A DNA stretch of 64,000 nt from Duganella sp. Root336D2. Lineage in GTDB: Bacteria; Pseudomonadota; Gammaproteobacteria; Burkholderiales; Burkholderiaceae_D. Shown piece after piece: positions 1 to 7,326 of this stretch. Within the stretch, counting starts at the first letter, position 1. Every line of letters begins with the position of its first letter. A model generated the notes under the pieces. The model did not search any database. It saw only the letters and a program-made list of their open reading frames with translations, and had not been told where the DNA came from. The stretch covers positions 1-64,000 of the forward strand of contig NZ_LMDB01000012.1 of assembly GCF_001425005.1 (NCBI RefSeq). Reading direction: 5' to 3'. The translations under genes were made by a program, and so were the position numbers.

Positions 1-93
1 CGCCGTATGCACCCTGCGTTTTTTGCCTTCACTCATTTGCTATCATCCTTTCGCGGACGACAGCTTAAACCACCGTCTCAATTTCGGGGGCCA
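1..93 (-). mobile_element. End of an IS3-family-like insertion sequence with the first codons of its orfA
   Basis: Read on the minus strand, an ATG at 36-34 opens a frame beginning MSEGKKRRVHTA that runs off the window edge. It has an AAGGA ribosome-binding site just upstream. The basic start resembles IS3-family OrfA proteins (HTH subunit translated before the OrfAB frameshift). The noncoding leader reads outward to TGGCCCCCGAAATTGAGACG, which fits an IS3-type terminal repeat beginning with TGG, so position 93 is the likely outer edge. Only 12 codons and one end are visible, so the family call is tentative and the other terminus lies outside the window. Confidence 0.5.
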
Positions 94-207
94 CTATAGA
101 ATCCGTTATATGAGTCCAATCCAGAAGTCAGGCCGCCGAACTTTGAATAGCGGATTGTGACGAGCGGGGTGGCGGACCTGAGGTGAACTAAACTGGCGGC
201 TGCACGG

Positions 208-711
208 GTGCCTGCAGACTGTGTGCAGCCATTCTACAACTACTACAGGGATTATGATCCGCAGACCGGGCGGTATGTGCAATCCGATCCGATTGGGCTC
301 GAAGGTGGGATTAATACGTACGCGTATGTAGGTGGAAATCCTGTTAGCGATTCGGATCCCTATGGTCTTGCTCCCAAAAAGAAACCGCCTAGAGTGACAT
401 GCACTTGGTGTGGCGCGAAGCATGGTGGCGTTATGGGCGAGTATTGCCCAGATTGCGACACCAAGTCGCAAGATCCAGATGGACAAATTCCACCGAATCC
501 TTCGAAGCCGGAGCCTGCGACTCCAGATCCAGCGCCTGCTGAAAAGACGACATGTCCGTCGGATAAGAAGGATTGCCAAATGGTGCCAACGGTTGTAAAG
601 GCCGCTGCGGCTGTAGGCGGAACCTACATTATTTATCGCTGTGTCCGCATGCTTCCTTCATTGTTTCCACCGTTGTGGCCAACGATCCCTGCGAATGCTG
701 CAATCCCTTAA
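208..711 (+). pseudogene. Orphan Rhs C-terminal tip, first copy (5'-truncated)
   Basis: The frame enters the Rhs core abruptly at [14 protein letters not shown] (from 235) and continues through SDPIGLEGG to the DPYGL boundary near 365. A roughly 115-residue variable tip follows. The upstream part of the core (the RYPGQ-type strand and all YD repeats) is absent, and no convincing start codon or ribosome site exists, so this is an orphan tip rather than a full Rhs protein. The tip has two CxxC pairs (CTWC and CPDC) that could bind zinc, a Pro-rich linker, and an ending [16 protein letters not shown] typical of Rhs tails. Full Rhs proteins deliver such tips as toxins or effectors; no toxin family is recognised here. 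Confidence 0.75.
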
Positions 712-753
712 ATTGGCAGATGCGAAATGACGATATCTGAACAGGGGAATGTT

Positions 754-1389
754 ATGGCAAGTCGAAAATTTGTACTTGAGTACATCGATCAATTGACCGA
801 TTGCATTAGTGGTGAATTCATCTTTGAGGTCGATGATGTGGCTGCTTTATGCGAGATTGTCGATCCTGAAGCCGTCGATATCCATCCGGCCGCTAGTTAC
901 GAGCTGGAGCTTGAGGATATCGAGAAGCTCAAGCTGCGTTTTCAAATCGCCGGACACGACCATAGTCCTGTCGCACAACTGCGTTCTTGGGGTGTGATGG
1001 ATGAATTGCCATACAAGGTTCATACGAATCGTGAACTGGCATTAATGCTGGCAGGAGAAAAACCATTCGCAGCCTTCTCAGAATACCTCCCATCGGACTT
1101 GGACGATGAATGTATTCCAGAGAGCCGCTTTGCACCTTACGTTCAGGATGGCTTGTTCTTGAAGCGAGAGTATGTGATTGCGGCGAAAAACAATCGCAAG
1201 ACGAGGGTGGTTCTTTACGCGAGAAGCGGCGAAGAGTGGCGCATAGAGGCCTACATACTGTTAAAAAGAACGGCAGAAAAGGCTGGCTGGAGCGAAGGAT
1301 TTGAGCGTTTAGAAGGCGCGCTTCTGGGATACGAGGAATGGCAAAACGATGTCTACATCGAAAAAATGTTCAAATCGCGCGGGAAGTAA
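754..1389 (+). CDS. Hypothetical protein in the immunity-gene position of the first Rhs tip
   Basis: This is a 211-aa acidic soluble protein with no signal peptide or membrane segment and no family I recognise. I chose the ATG at 754 (MASRKFVLEY) over 727 because AGGGGA lies 5 bases upstream. It begins 42 bases after the Rhs tip stop on the same strand, the usual place for a cognate immunity gene, and its GC content is lower than the genome core, as is common for Rhs cargo. The immunity role is inferred from position only. It could also be unrelated cargo. Confidence 0.55.
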   Translation: MASRKFVLEYIDQLTDCISGEFIFEVDDVAALCEIVDPEAVDIHPAASYELELEDIEKLKLRFQIAGHDHSPVAQLRSWGVMDELPYKVHTNRELALMLAGEKPFAAFSEYLPSDLDDECIPESRFAPYVQDGLFLKREYVIAAKNNRKTRVVLYARSGEEWRIEAYILLKRTAEKAGWSEGFERLEGALLGYEEWQNDVYIEKMFKSRGK

Positions 1390-1437
1390 GTCCGCCAGGT
1401 AGGTGGTCGGGCCGCGTCAGCACCAGTTGAGGTTGGT

Positions 1438-1486
1438 CGTATCCCGTTCGTATCTGGTCCGTATCCTATCGTATCCTAGTCGTATC
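1438..1486 (+). repeat. Five CGTATC repeats at helical spacing (iteron-like)
   Basis: CGTATC occurs at 1438, 1449, 1460, 1470 and 1481, that is at 11, 11, 10 and 11 bp intervals. All copies therefore face the same side of the helix. The bases between them are not conserved, apart from CC or CT after several copies. The pattern suits cooperative protein binding, as with replication iterons or recombinase arm sites. Proximity to a primase-like gene and a tyrosine recombinase makes that plausible, but function is inferred. Confidence 0.6.
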
Positions 1487-1641
1487 CCAAGCAAGGGCGG
1501 GGAAAATCCGTCCTGGTATGAAAACCCGGGCAAACACTGTGGACACGGGGCACGCGGGGAGTCCCCGCAGCCCCCTCCATTTGCTCACACATCACGCAAC
1601 CCTCCGGGTTGATCGGAACGCCCGCCGTTGCAGGCTTCCTG

Positions 1642-1673
1642 TGTATTACGGGGTGCGCTTCTCCCGTAATACA
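1642..1673. repeat. Perfect 11-bp inverted repeat with a 10-nt loop
   Basis: TGTATTACGGG (1642-1652) is exactly mirrored by CCCGTAATACA (1663-1673). There is no U-run, so it is unlikely to be a terminator. An operator, a recombinase site or an element end are possible. It lies between the CGTATC array and the XRE gene terminator. Confidence 0.6.
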
Positions 1674-1751
1674 GGGTGACGCTAAAACTGAGCGTTTCGA
1701 CCGCCGTTGCGGGCGATCCGTTGTAACACACCGCCGACTCTCTCTTCCATT

Positions 1752-1805
1752 AAAAAAAAGCCGTCCCCAACCCGCTGCTTCGCGCGCGGGTTCCGGGTAC
1801 GGCTT
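1752..1805 (-). terminator. Rho-independent terminator of the XRE gene
   Basis: On the minus strand, a stem built from AAGCCGT/ACGGCTT (1799-1805 with 1758-1764) and an inner AACCCG/CGGGTT pair (1787-1792 with 1769-1774) is followed by eight Us (1752-1759). It lies 34 bases past the XRE stop codon, as expected for termination of that gene. Confidence 0.8.
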
Positions 1806-1838
1806 CTATTTTTAGCTGCTAAGAAAAGCAGAACTGCG

Positions 1839-2210
1839 CTAGCTGCTCAGGTTGCCCATCATCTGTTTGGTTTGGTACTTGATGATCATGCCGTCGAGCA
1901 GGGCCTTGATGATGCGGCGCTCCTCGTCGGGCATGTTGCTGACGGCCTCGAACTGCAAGGCCAGGTCGTCGGAGGGGCCGCGCTCGGCCTCGTCGAAGAC
2001 CAGCATGTCCAGGCTCAGGTGCAGCGCCTTGGCCAGCCTGACCAGCGCCTCCAGGGTCGGCTGCGCGGTGCCCGCCTCGTAGCGCTTGATCTGATTCACG
2101 TGAATCTGCGCCGCATCGGCCAGGCCCTGCTGTGTGAAATTCTGAGCCTTGCGAAACTGGATCAAGCGTGACGAGAACATGGGCGGTAGCAAAAGGATGA
2201 TGGTGCCCAT
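1839..2210 (-). CDS. XRE-family helix-turn-helix regulator of the primase/recombinase element
   Basis: A 123-aa protein with a classical Cro/CI-type HTH at about residues 13-67: the RLIQFRKAQNFTQQGLADAA recognition region, then HVNQIKRYEAGTAQPT. The C-terminal half has no named domain. The ATG at 2210 has GGGGG six bases upstream; an internal ATG at 2180 lacks a good site. It is divergent from the primase-like gene across about 100 bp carrying TACNGTA operator-like sites, one of which overlaps its own start codon, suggesting autorepression. It ends at its own U-run terminator. Probably the element's lysogeny-type repressor (inference from layout). Confidence 0.8.
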   Translation of the reverse strand: MGTIILLLPPMFSSRLIQFRKAQNFTQQGLADAAQIHVNQIKRYEAGTAQPTLEALVRLAKALHLSLDMLVFDEAERGPSDDLALQFEAVSNMPDEERRIIKALLDGMIIKYQTKQMMGNLSS

Positions 2211-2278
2211 ACTGTACCCCCTGGTATCTTAAAAGGTGTTGAGTGTGTCCATTATACGATATAATAAAAGTACAGTAT
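2209..2278. promoter_or_regulatory. Divergent control region with paired TACNGTA sites and a sigma70-like promoter
   Basis: ATACTGTAC (2209-2217) over the XRE start codon is the exact reverse complement of GTACAGTAT (2270-2278). Each half is itself a TAC-N-GTA palindrome, as expected for an HTH dimer site. A candidate rightward promoter has TTGAGT (2239-2244) and TATAAT (2260-2265) with a short 15-bp spacer, placing the start of transcription inside the second site. The regulator could therefore repress both directions. Sites and spacing are visible; regulation is inferred. Confidence 0.6.
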
Positions 2279-2314
2279 AAGGGTCTTGACAGCTTTTTAG
2301 AGAAAGAGGGATTT

Positions 2315-5300
2315 ATGCCCCGCATCCCCGATGCCGACATTGAACGGCTCAAGAATGAAGTGGCGGTCGAGCGCCTGGTGGAGTCGGCCGGCATCGCGCT
2401 CAAAAAGTCCGGCAAGGACCGGATCGGCACCTGTCCCTTCCACGAGGACGGCGAGCCGTCGCTGGTGGTCACGCCGGCGAAGAACCTGTGGCACTGCTTC
2501 GGCTGCCAGATCGGCGGCGGGCCGATCGACTGGGTGATGAAGCTGCGCGGGGTGTCGTTCCGGCACGCGGTCGAACTGCTCAAGGCCGATCCTGCCTTAG
2601 CCGCTCAGGGTGTGCAGGCGCCAGTGAAGTACGCGACGGTGCGCAGCTTGCCGGCGCCGGTAGGCTTCGATGTTGACGAGCAGGCATTGCTGAACCAGGT
2701 CGCCGGCTACTATGCCGAGACCTTGAAACAGTCCCCCGAGGCGCTGGCCTACCTGCAGTCGCGCGGCCTGGACCATCCGGAGCTGGTGGCGCACTTCAAG
2801 CTGGGCTACGCCAACCGCACCTTGGGCCTGCGCCTGCCCGAGAAAAACCGCAAGGCCGGCGCCGAGATCCGGTCGCAGCTGGAAAAGGTGGGCGTCTACC
2901 GCGAGAGCGGGCATGAACACTTCAATGGTTCGCTGGTGGTGCCGATCATGGACGCCGATGGCAACGTGAGCGAAATGTACGGTCGCAAGATTACCGACGG
3001 CCTGCGCAAGGGCACGCCGCTGCACCTGTACCTGCCAGGGCCGCACCGCGGCGTGTGGAACGTGGCCGCGCTGGCGGCATCGCCCGAGATCATCCTTTGC
3101 GAGTCGCTGATCGACGCCATGACCTTCTGGTGCGCTGGCTATCGCAATGTGACGGCCAGCTATGGCGTGGAGGGATTCACGGACGACCACCTGGCCGCGT
3201 TCAAGGGCCACGGCACAAAGCGGGTGCTGATCGCCTACGACCGCGACGACGCCGGCGAGCGTGCCGCCGACCGGCTCGCCGAACGCCTGATCGCTGCCGG
3301 CATCGATTGCTACCGCATCCAGTTCCCCAAGGGGATGGACGCTAACGAGTACGCATTAAAGGTGCAGCCGACCAGTAAAAGCCTGGGTGCGCTGATCCGC
3401 AAGGCGGTCTGGATGGGCAGCGGCCAGGCGCCGGCGATCGCGATGACGCAGGCCCCGGCGCCATCGGTGACTGTTCCTCCCTTAGCCGCTAAGGAAGAAC
3501 CCGCGCCGCTGCCGCCGGCGGCGCCACTGCCGGCATCGCCCGCGCCGAGCGGTCCGTCGTTTGCGATGGATGCCGACGTGAAGGATAACGAAGTGGTGCT
3601 GGCGTTCGCCGAACGGCGCTACCGGGTGCGGGGGCTGTCGAAAAACCTGGCCTACGATGTGCTCAAGGTGAACGTGCTGGCGTCGAACGGCGATGCCTTC
3701 CACGTTGACACCTTCGACCTGTACAACGCCAGGGCGCGGGCCAGCTACATCACGCAGGCCGCCATGGAACTGCGAGTGGCCGAAGACACGCTCAAGACGG
3801 ACCTGGGCCGGGTGCTGCTAAAGCTCGAGGCGTTGCAGGAGCAGCAGATCCAGGGCGCCTTGAAACCGAAGGAACCGGAAGCGGTGACGATGGACGCGTC
3901 CGAGCGCGAGGCGGCGCTGTCCCTGTTGATGGCCCCGGACCTGTTGACGCGGATCGCGGACGACTTCAACGCCTGCGGCATCGTGGGCGAAGCGACCAAT
4001 AAACTGGTGGGCTACCTGGCAGCGACCAGCCGCCGGCTCGATGCGCCGCTGGCGATCGTGATCCAGTCATCCAGCGCTGCTGGCAAGAGTTCGCTGATGG
4101 ACGCGGTGCTGGCCATGATGCCAGCGGAAGAACGGGTGAAGTACAGCGCCATGACGGGGCAGTCGCTGTTCTACATGGGCGAGACGAACCTGAAACACAA
4201 GATCCTGGCCATCGTGGAAGAGGAAGGTGCGAGCCGTGCCAGCTATGCCTTGAAGCTGCTGCAGTCCGAGGGCGAGCTGACGATCGCCACCACCGGCGCC
4301 GATCCCAAGACTGGCAACCTGGTGACGCAGGAATACCGGGTCGAGGGGCCGGTGATGATGTTCCTGACCACGACGGCCATCGACATCGATGAGGAGCTGA
4401 TGAACCGCTGCCTGGTGCTGACGGTTGACGAGGACCGGGAGCAGACGCGGGCGATTCACCGCCTGCAGCGCGAGAAGCGCACCTTGCAGGGGTTGGTGAG
4501 GAAGGAACAGAAGCAGCGCATCCTGGACCTGCATCGCAACGCCCAGCGGCTGTTGAAGAAGCTGGCTGTGGTCAATCCCTACGCCGATCAGTTGACCTTC
4601 CTGGACGACCGCACGCGTACCCGCCGCGACCATGAGAAATACCTGACACTGATCGACACCATCGCGCTGCTGCATCAGCACCAAAGGCCGGTCAAACGCG
4701 CCATCGTGGCTGGCCAGAGCATCGAGTACATCGAGGTGACGCTGGCCGACATCGAGGCCGCCAACCGGCTGGCGCACGAGGTGCTGGGCCGTAGCCTGGA
4801 CGAACTGCCGCCGCAGACCCGGCGCGTGCTGGCCGCGCTGCATGGCTGGGTCCTTGGCGTTACACAGGAACGCCAGCAGCGCCGCGCCGACGTGCGCTTC
4901 ACCCGCAGCGATGTGCGACGGTTGACGAGCCTGTCGGACACGCAGTGCTGCATCCACATTGAGCGCCTGATCGCACTGGAATACGTGCTGGTGCATCGAG
5001 GGACGCGGGGCCAGTCGTTCGAATACGAGCTGCTTTACGATGGCTCGGGTGACAATGGCGCGCCGTTCGTGGTCGGACTGATCGGGGTGGATGCACTGAA
5101 AAGCAACACTACGACTACGAGTTCACGGGGGCAAACGGGCCAGTTCACGGGGTCATCCCGGCCCCATCATGGGGGTGATTCGGTGCCGTTACGGTGTGTC
5201 GAACCGGCCGGCGAGCCAGCAAGCACAGGGCCTAAAGACGAATCGGGCGGAGTGGATCGAGAAACGCACCGCCTAGGCGCTGACGCCAAAATCGTATCGT

Positions 5301-5344
5301 ACCCCCATCTCTCCTTAGCCGCTGCGGCGGTATCGGCGGGCTAG
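2315..5344 (+). CDS. CHC2 zinc-finger / Toprim primase fused to a P-loop ATPase
   Basis: A 1009-aa protein starting at the ATG at 2315 behind AGAGGG. In order it shows: a DnaG-type CHC2 zinc finger (C40, H43, C61, C64); a primase core with a Toprim fold around residues 258-320 (ILCESLID glutamate, then YDRDDAG acidic motif); an Ala/Pro-rich linker near 370-420; a P-loop ATPase with Walker A SSSAAGKSS near 587 and acidic Walker B LAIVEEEG near 633; a probable winged-helix region near 850-900; and a low-complexity tail. Primase plus ATPase in one chain resembles replication proteins of phage satellites such as P4 alpha. It is followed 2 bases later by the recombinase, so the two are probably co-transcribed. 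Role in element replication is inferred. Confidence 0.85.
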   Translation: MPRIPDADIERLKNEVAVERLVESAGIALKKSGKDRIGTCPFHEDGEPSLVVTPAKNLWHCFGCQIGGGPIDWVMKLRGVSFRHAVELLKADPALAAQGVQAPVKYATVRSLPAPVGFDVDEQALLNQVAGYYAETLKQSPEALAYLQSRGLDHPELVAHFKLGYANRTLGLRLPEKNRKAGAEIRSQLEKVGVYRESGHEHFNGSLVVPIMDADGNVSEMYGRKITDGLRKGTPLHLYLPGPHRGVWNVAALAASPEIILCESLIDAMTFWCAGYRNVTASYGVEGFTDDHLAAFKGHGTKRVLIAYDRDDAGERAADRLAERLIAAGIDCYRIQFPKGMDANEYALKVQPTSKSLGALIRKAVWMGSGQAPAIAMTQAPAPSVTVPPLAAKEEPAPLPPAAPLPASPAPSGPSFAMDADVKDNEVVLAFAERRYRVRGLSKNLAYDVLKVNVLASNGDAFHVDTFDLYNARARASYITQAAMELRVAEDTLKTDLGRVLLKLEALQEQQIQGALKPKEPEAVTMDASEREAALSLLMAPDLLTRIADDFNACGIVGEATNKLVGYLAATSRRLDAPLAIVIQSSSAAGKSSLMDAVLAMMPAEERVKYSAMTGQSLFYMGETNLKHKILAIVEEEGASRASYALKLLQSEGELTIATTGADPKTGNLVTQEYRVEGPVMMFLTTTAIDIDEELMNRCLVLTVDEDREQTRAIHRLQREKRTLQGLVRKEQKQRILDLHRNAQRLLKKLAVVNPYADQLTFLDDRTRTRRDHEKYLTLIDTIALLHQHQRPVKRAIVAGQSIEYIEVTLADIEAANRLAHEVLGRSLDELPPQTRRVLAALHGWVLGVTQERQQRRADVRFTRSDVRRLTSLSDTQCCIHIERLIALEYVLVHRGTRGQSFEYELLYDGSGDNGAPFVVGLIGVDALKSNTTTTSSRGQTGQFTGSSRPHHGGDSVPLRCVEPAGEPASTGPKDESGGVDRETHRLGADAKIVSYPHLSLAAAAVSAG

Positions 5345-5346
5345 CC

Positions 5347-6465
5347 ATGGCGCGCAGGGGCGAACTTGGGATCAGACAGAAGCAGCGCAAGCTGCGCGCA
5401 AAGCCAGTGCAGCCCGTGCGCGAGCGCGTGGCCGATCCGGCGGCCGGTAACCTGCTGCGCTCCTACCAGAAGGCGTTCCTGGAGTGGACGGTGACGAGCG
5501 GCCTGGCCGAGTCGACCGCCCAGATTCGCCGGCGCGCGCTCGATGGCTTCATCCTCTGGTGCGACGAACGAGGGCTGGCCCGGCCGCAGGACATCACACG
5601 CCCGATCCTGCAGCGCTACCAGGGACACCTGTACCACTACCGTAAGGCGAACGGGGCACCACTGTCGTTCAACACGCAGGCCACGCGGTTGATGCCCATC
5701 GTAGCCTTCTTCAAATGGTGCGCGCGAGAGAACCATATCCTGCACAACCCGGCGTCGGACCTGGTGCTGCCGAAACCACCGCGCCAGCTTCCGCGCCATC
5801 TCATGAGCGTGGCCGAGATCGAGGCGGTTCTGAACCAGGCCGACATCGATACGCCCTCGGGTGTGCGCAACCGAGCCATGCTGGAGACCTTGTACAGCAC
5901 CGGCATCCGGCGGGCGGAGATGATCGGCCTCTCCTTGTACGACGTCGATACCGAGCGCGGGACATTGATGGTGCGGCAGGGGAAAGGGCGGCGTGATCGT
6001 CTGGTGCCGATCGGCGCCCGGGCCTGCGCATGGGTGGCGCGCTACGTGCAGGAGGTCCGGCCGCTGTTCGCCTTGACGCTGGACCAGCGCACGCTGTTCG
6101 TGACCGACTACGGCGAGGCGTTCGAGAACAACCGGCTGTCAGACATGGTGAAGCTGCACATGCGCTATGCGGGATTCGCCAGTGGTGGCTGCCATGCCTT
6201 CCGCCATGCGATGGCTACCCACATGCTCGAGAACGGGGCCGATATCCGCTACATCCAGGCGATCCTCGGGCACTCGGAGCTGTCGACCACGCAGATCTAC
6301 ACCCACGTGGCCATTGGCAAGCTGAAGGCGGTGCATGCGCTGACCCATCCGGCGCGATTGGAGCGTGCTGGCGGCGCTCGGGGTGCGGTGGCAGACATGG
6401 ACGCCGGCGAGGTGCGAAAGCCGCTCCTGGACGCGCTGGAGGCCGAAGCTGCGGACGAGGACTAG
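5347..6465 (+). CDS. Tyrosine recombinase (XerC/XerD-like integrase)
   Basis: A 372-aa site-specific recombinase. An N-terminal SAM-like core-binding domain (about 35-130) precedes the catalytic domain. The catalytic set is complete: R188 in STGIRRAEM, K213 in GKGRRDR, H283 and R286 in HAFRHAMATHML, H309 in LGHS and nucleophile Y318 in TTQIYTHV. The ATG at 5347 starts 2 bases after the primase stop, implying translational coupling. A 50-residue basic N-terminal tail and an extended C-terminus make it longer than host XerC/D (about 300 aa), so it is an element integrase and not the chromosomal dimer-resolution enzyme. The target site is not identified. Confidence 0.92.
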   Translation: MARRGELGIRQKQRKLRAKPVQPVRERVADPAAGNLLRSYQKAFLEWTVTSGLAESTAQIRRRALDGFILWCDERGLARPQDITRPILQRYQGHLYHYRKANGAPLSFNTQATRLMPIVAFFKWCARENHILHNPASDLVLPKPPRQLPRHLMSVAEIEAVLNQADIDTPSGVRNRAMLETLYSTGIRRAEMIGLSLYDVDTERGTLMVRQGKGRRDRLVPIGARACAWVARYVQEVRPLFALTLDQRTLFVTDYGEAFENNRLSDMVKLHMRYAGFASGGCHAFRHAMATHMLENGADIRYIQAILGHSELSTTQIYTHVAIGKLKAVHALTHPARLERAGGARGAVADMDAGEVRKPLLDALEAEAADED

Positions 6466-6489
6466 ACCCACACACGAGGGAGACACATC

Positions 6490-6672
6490 ATGGTCATCAT
6501 TGAAGTGGAACTGCCGGACGACCAGGCGCTTGCGCTGGCCCAGTTCCTCAAACGGGTAGGCTACAACGACTATCGGGAGCTGGCGGTCGACCAGCAGCAG
6601 GCGTACGAGATGGTCGATGCAGGCGAGAAGGTTCGCGCGGCGCTGGCCGACAAGGGTTACGCTCCGCGCTGA
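6490..6672 (+). CDS. Small DUF7706-like protein downstream of the recombinase
   Basis: A 60-aa acidic protein (MVIIEVELPDDQALALAQF...) starting 24 bases after the recombinase, with GAGGGAGA 8 bases before the ATG. It matches my recollection of the DUF7706 family, short proteins of unknown function often found beside such recombinases. The pattern of a beta strand followed by helices with YNDYRELAVD could suit a small DNA-binding or recombination-directionality factor, but this is speculation. Same operon as the primase and recombinase. Confidence 0.65.
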   Translation: MVIIEVELPDDQALALAQFLKRVGYNDYRELAVDQQQAYEMVDAGEKVRAALADKGYAPR

Positions 6673-6771
6673 CGGTCGGGTTCGGTTGTAGAACACCCAG
6701 TCAGCCGCTGCGCGGTACTACCAGCCGCGACGCGGAAGGCAACTGCCACGCTTGAATCTAGCTAGGCCTAC

Positions 6772-7176
6772 ACAGCGCGCTCGTTCCTCGCTTGCATCCG
6801 CGCTTCGCCGTCAGCCAGAAACCGACAACGCAAAGGCACAGCCCCTCCGGGGTAAATCGGCCGCTGCGCGCCCGCTTTAACATAACGCGGCATTCTGCAA
6901 AGCCGGTCCATTCGCTGCGCTCGCGCTTCGCTCGGCGGCCCGGCCCCGCGCTGCGCCGGGCCCTGCGGGTTCGCAGAACACGGCGTTATGTCTGGCGCCC
7001 CTGCGGGACTGCCAAGCCAGCATGTGCGCCTTGGGGCGCAGGGCTTCGGTCAGGGTTACAGCGCGCGCTCCTCGCGTCGCTTGCGGCCGCGCTCTGCCGT
7101 CAGCCAGGTTCAAACCACGCAACCACAACTTCAACCGCCACCCCGGCGGCCGCTGCGCGGCCGCGCCTCTAAAACT
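6772..7176 (+). repeat. Two diverged direct repeats of about 115 bp
   Basis: The first copy (6772-6887) and second copy (7058-7176) share the order ACAGCGCGC, CGCTTGC, CCGTCAGCCAG, a CAACGCA/CACGCAACCACA-like segment, and GGCCGCTGCGCG followed by C/T-rich sequence ending TTTAACA or TCTAAAA. The spacing is about 286 bp. Identity is partial and estimated by eye. Confidence 0.5.
6881..6990 (+). repeat. attC-like imperfect inverted repeat (about 110 bp)
   Basis: CATAACGCGGCATTCTGC (6881-6898) pairs with GCAGAACACGGCGTTATG (6973-6990), matching at 15 of 18 positions. The mismatches cluster between an outer CATAACGC/GCGTTATG box and an inner TTCTGC/GCAGAA box. About 74 bp of GC-rich, self-complementary sequence lies between. 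Two paired boxes separated by an unpaired spacer, with a variable central stem, is the layout of integron attC sites, although the R box is not a strict GTTRRRY. An alternative is a recombinase-specific structured end. Confidence 0.45.
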
Positions 7177-7326
7177 GCGCCTTGCACGAGTGTGCTTTGC
7201 AGCCCAGAATACGCGTATACGAAAAATTCTATGAAAGCAGGAGGAATATCGGCGCGGGCGCGCGCAAGTCGTTGAAGCGTATAGGGAAATTGCTGCGTCT
7301 ACGACGAACTCGCGTCAAGGCCAATA

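Larger units (their letters stand above)
1390..1754. other. Gene-free stretch holding a CGTATC repeat array and a perfect hairpin
   Basis: No coding frame here has a convincing start or recognisable product. It holds the five-copy CGTATC array (1438-1486) and an 11-bp perfect inverted repeat (1642-1673), both listed separately. It separates the first Rhs module from the convergently transcribed XRE gene and may contain the left boundary of the recombinase-encoding element. No clear attachment-site core was found. Confidence 0.5.
1752..6672. mobile_element. Putative integrative element: repressor, primase-ATPase, tyrosine recombinase, DUF7706
   Basis: The four genes form a self-contained module: a divergent repressor with paired operators, then a tight primase-recombinase-small protein operon. 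It interrupts the spacing between two Rhs tip/immunity pairs. Boundaries are not defined: I found no convincing direct repeats at both ends, so the coordinates only cover the genes and the left terminator. The flanks 1390-1751 and 6673-7326 may belong to it. Interpreting it as mobile rests on the integrase and primase content and on the accessory setting. Confidence 0.55.
6673..7326. other. Gene-free region with attC-like palindrome and diverged direct repeats
   Basis: No plausible coding frame. The stretch is very GC-rich and full of GCGGCCGCTGCGCGG-like segments. Diverged copies of about 115 bp (6772-6887 and 7058-7176) flank a long imperfect palindrome (6881-6990). It joins the DUF7706-like gene to the second Rhs tip and may hold the right attachment site of the element or a remnant of an integron-type cassette array. 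Confidence 0.5.

Noticed and set aside
1438..1486. CRISPR array
   Set aside because: Repeats are 6 bp with 4-5 bp gaps, far too short for CRISPR, and there are no cas genes in the window.
1405..6680. GGTCGGG at both 1405-1411 and 6674-6680 as attachment core
   Set aside because: A 7-mer match over 5 kb in GC-rich DNA is expected by chance, and the flanks differ. Not used as att site evidence.
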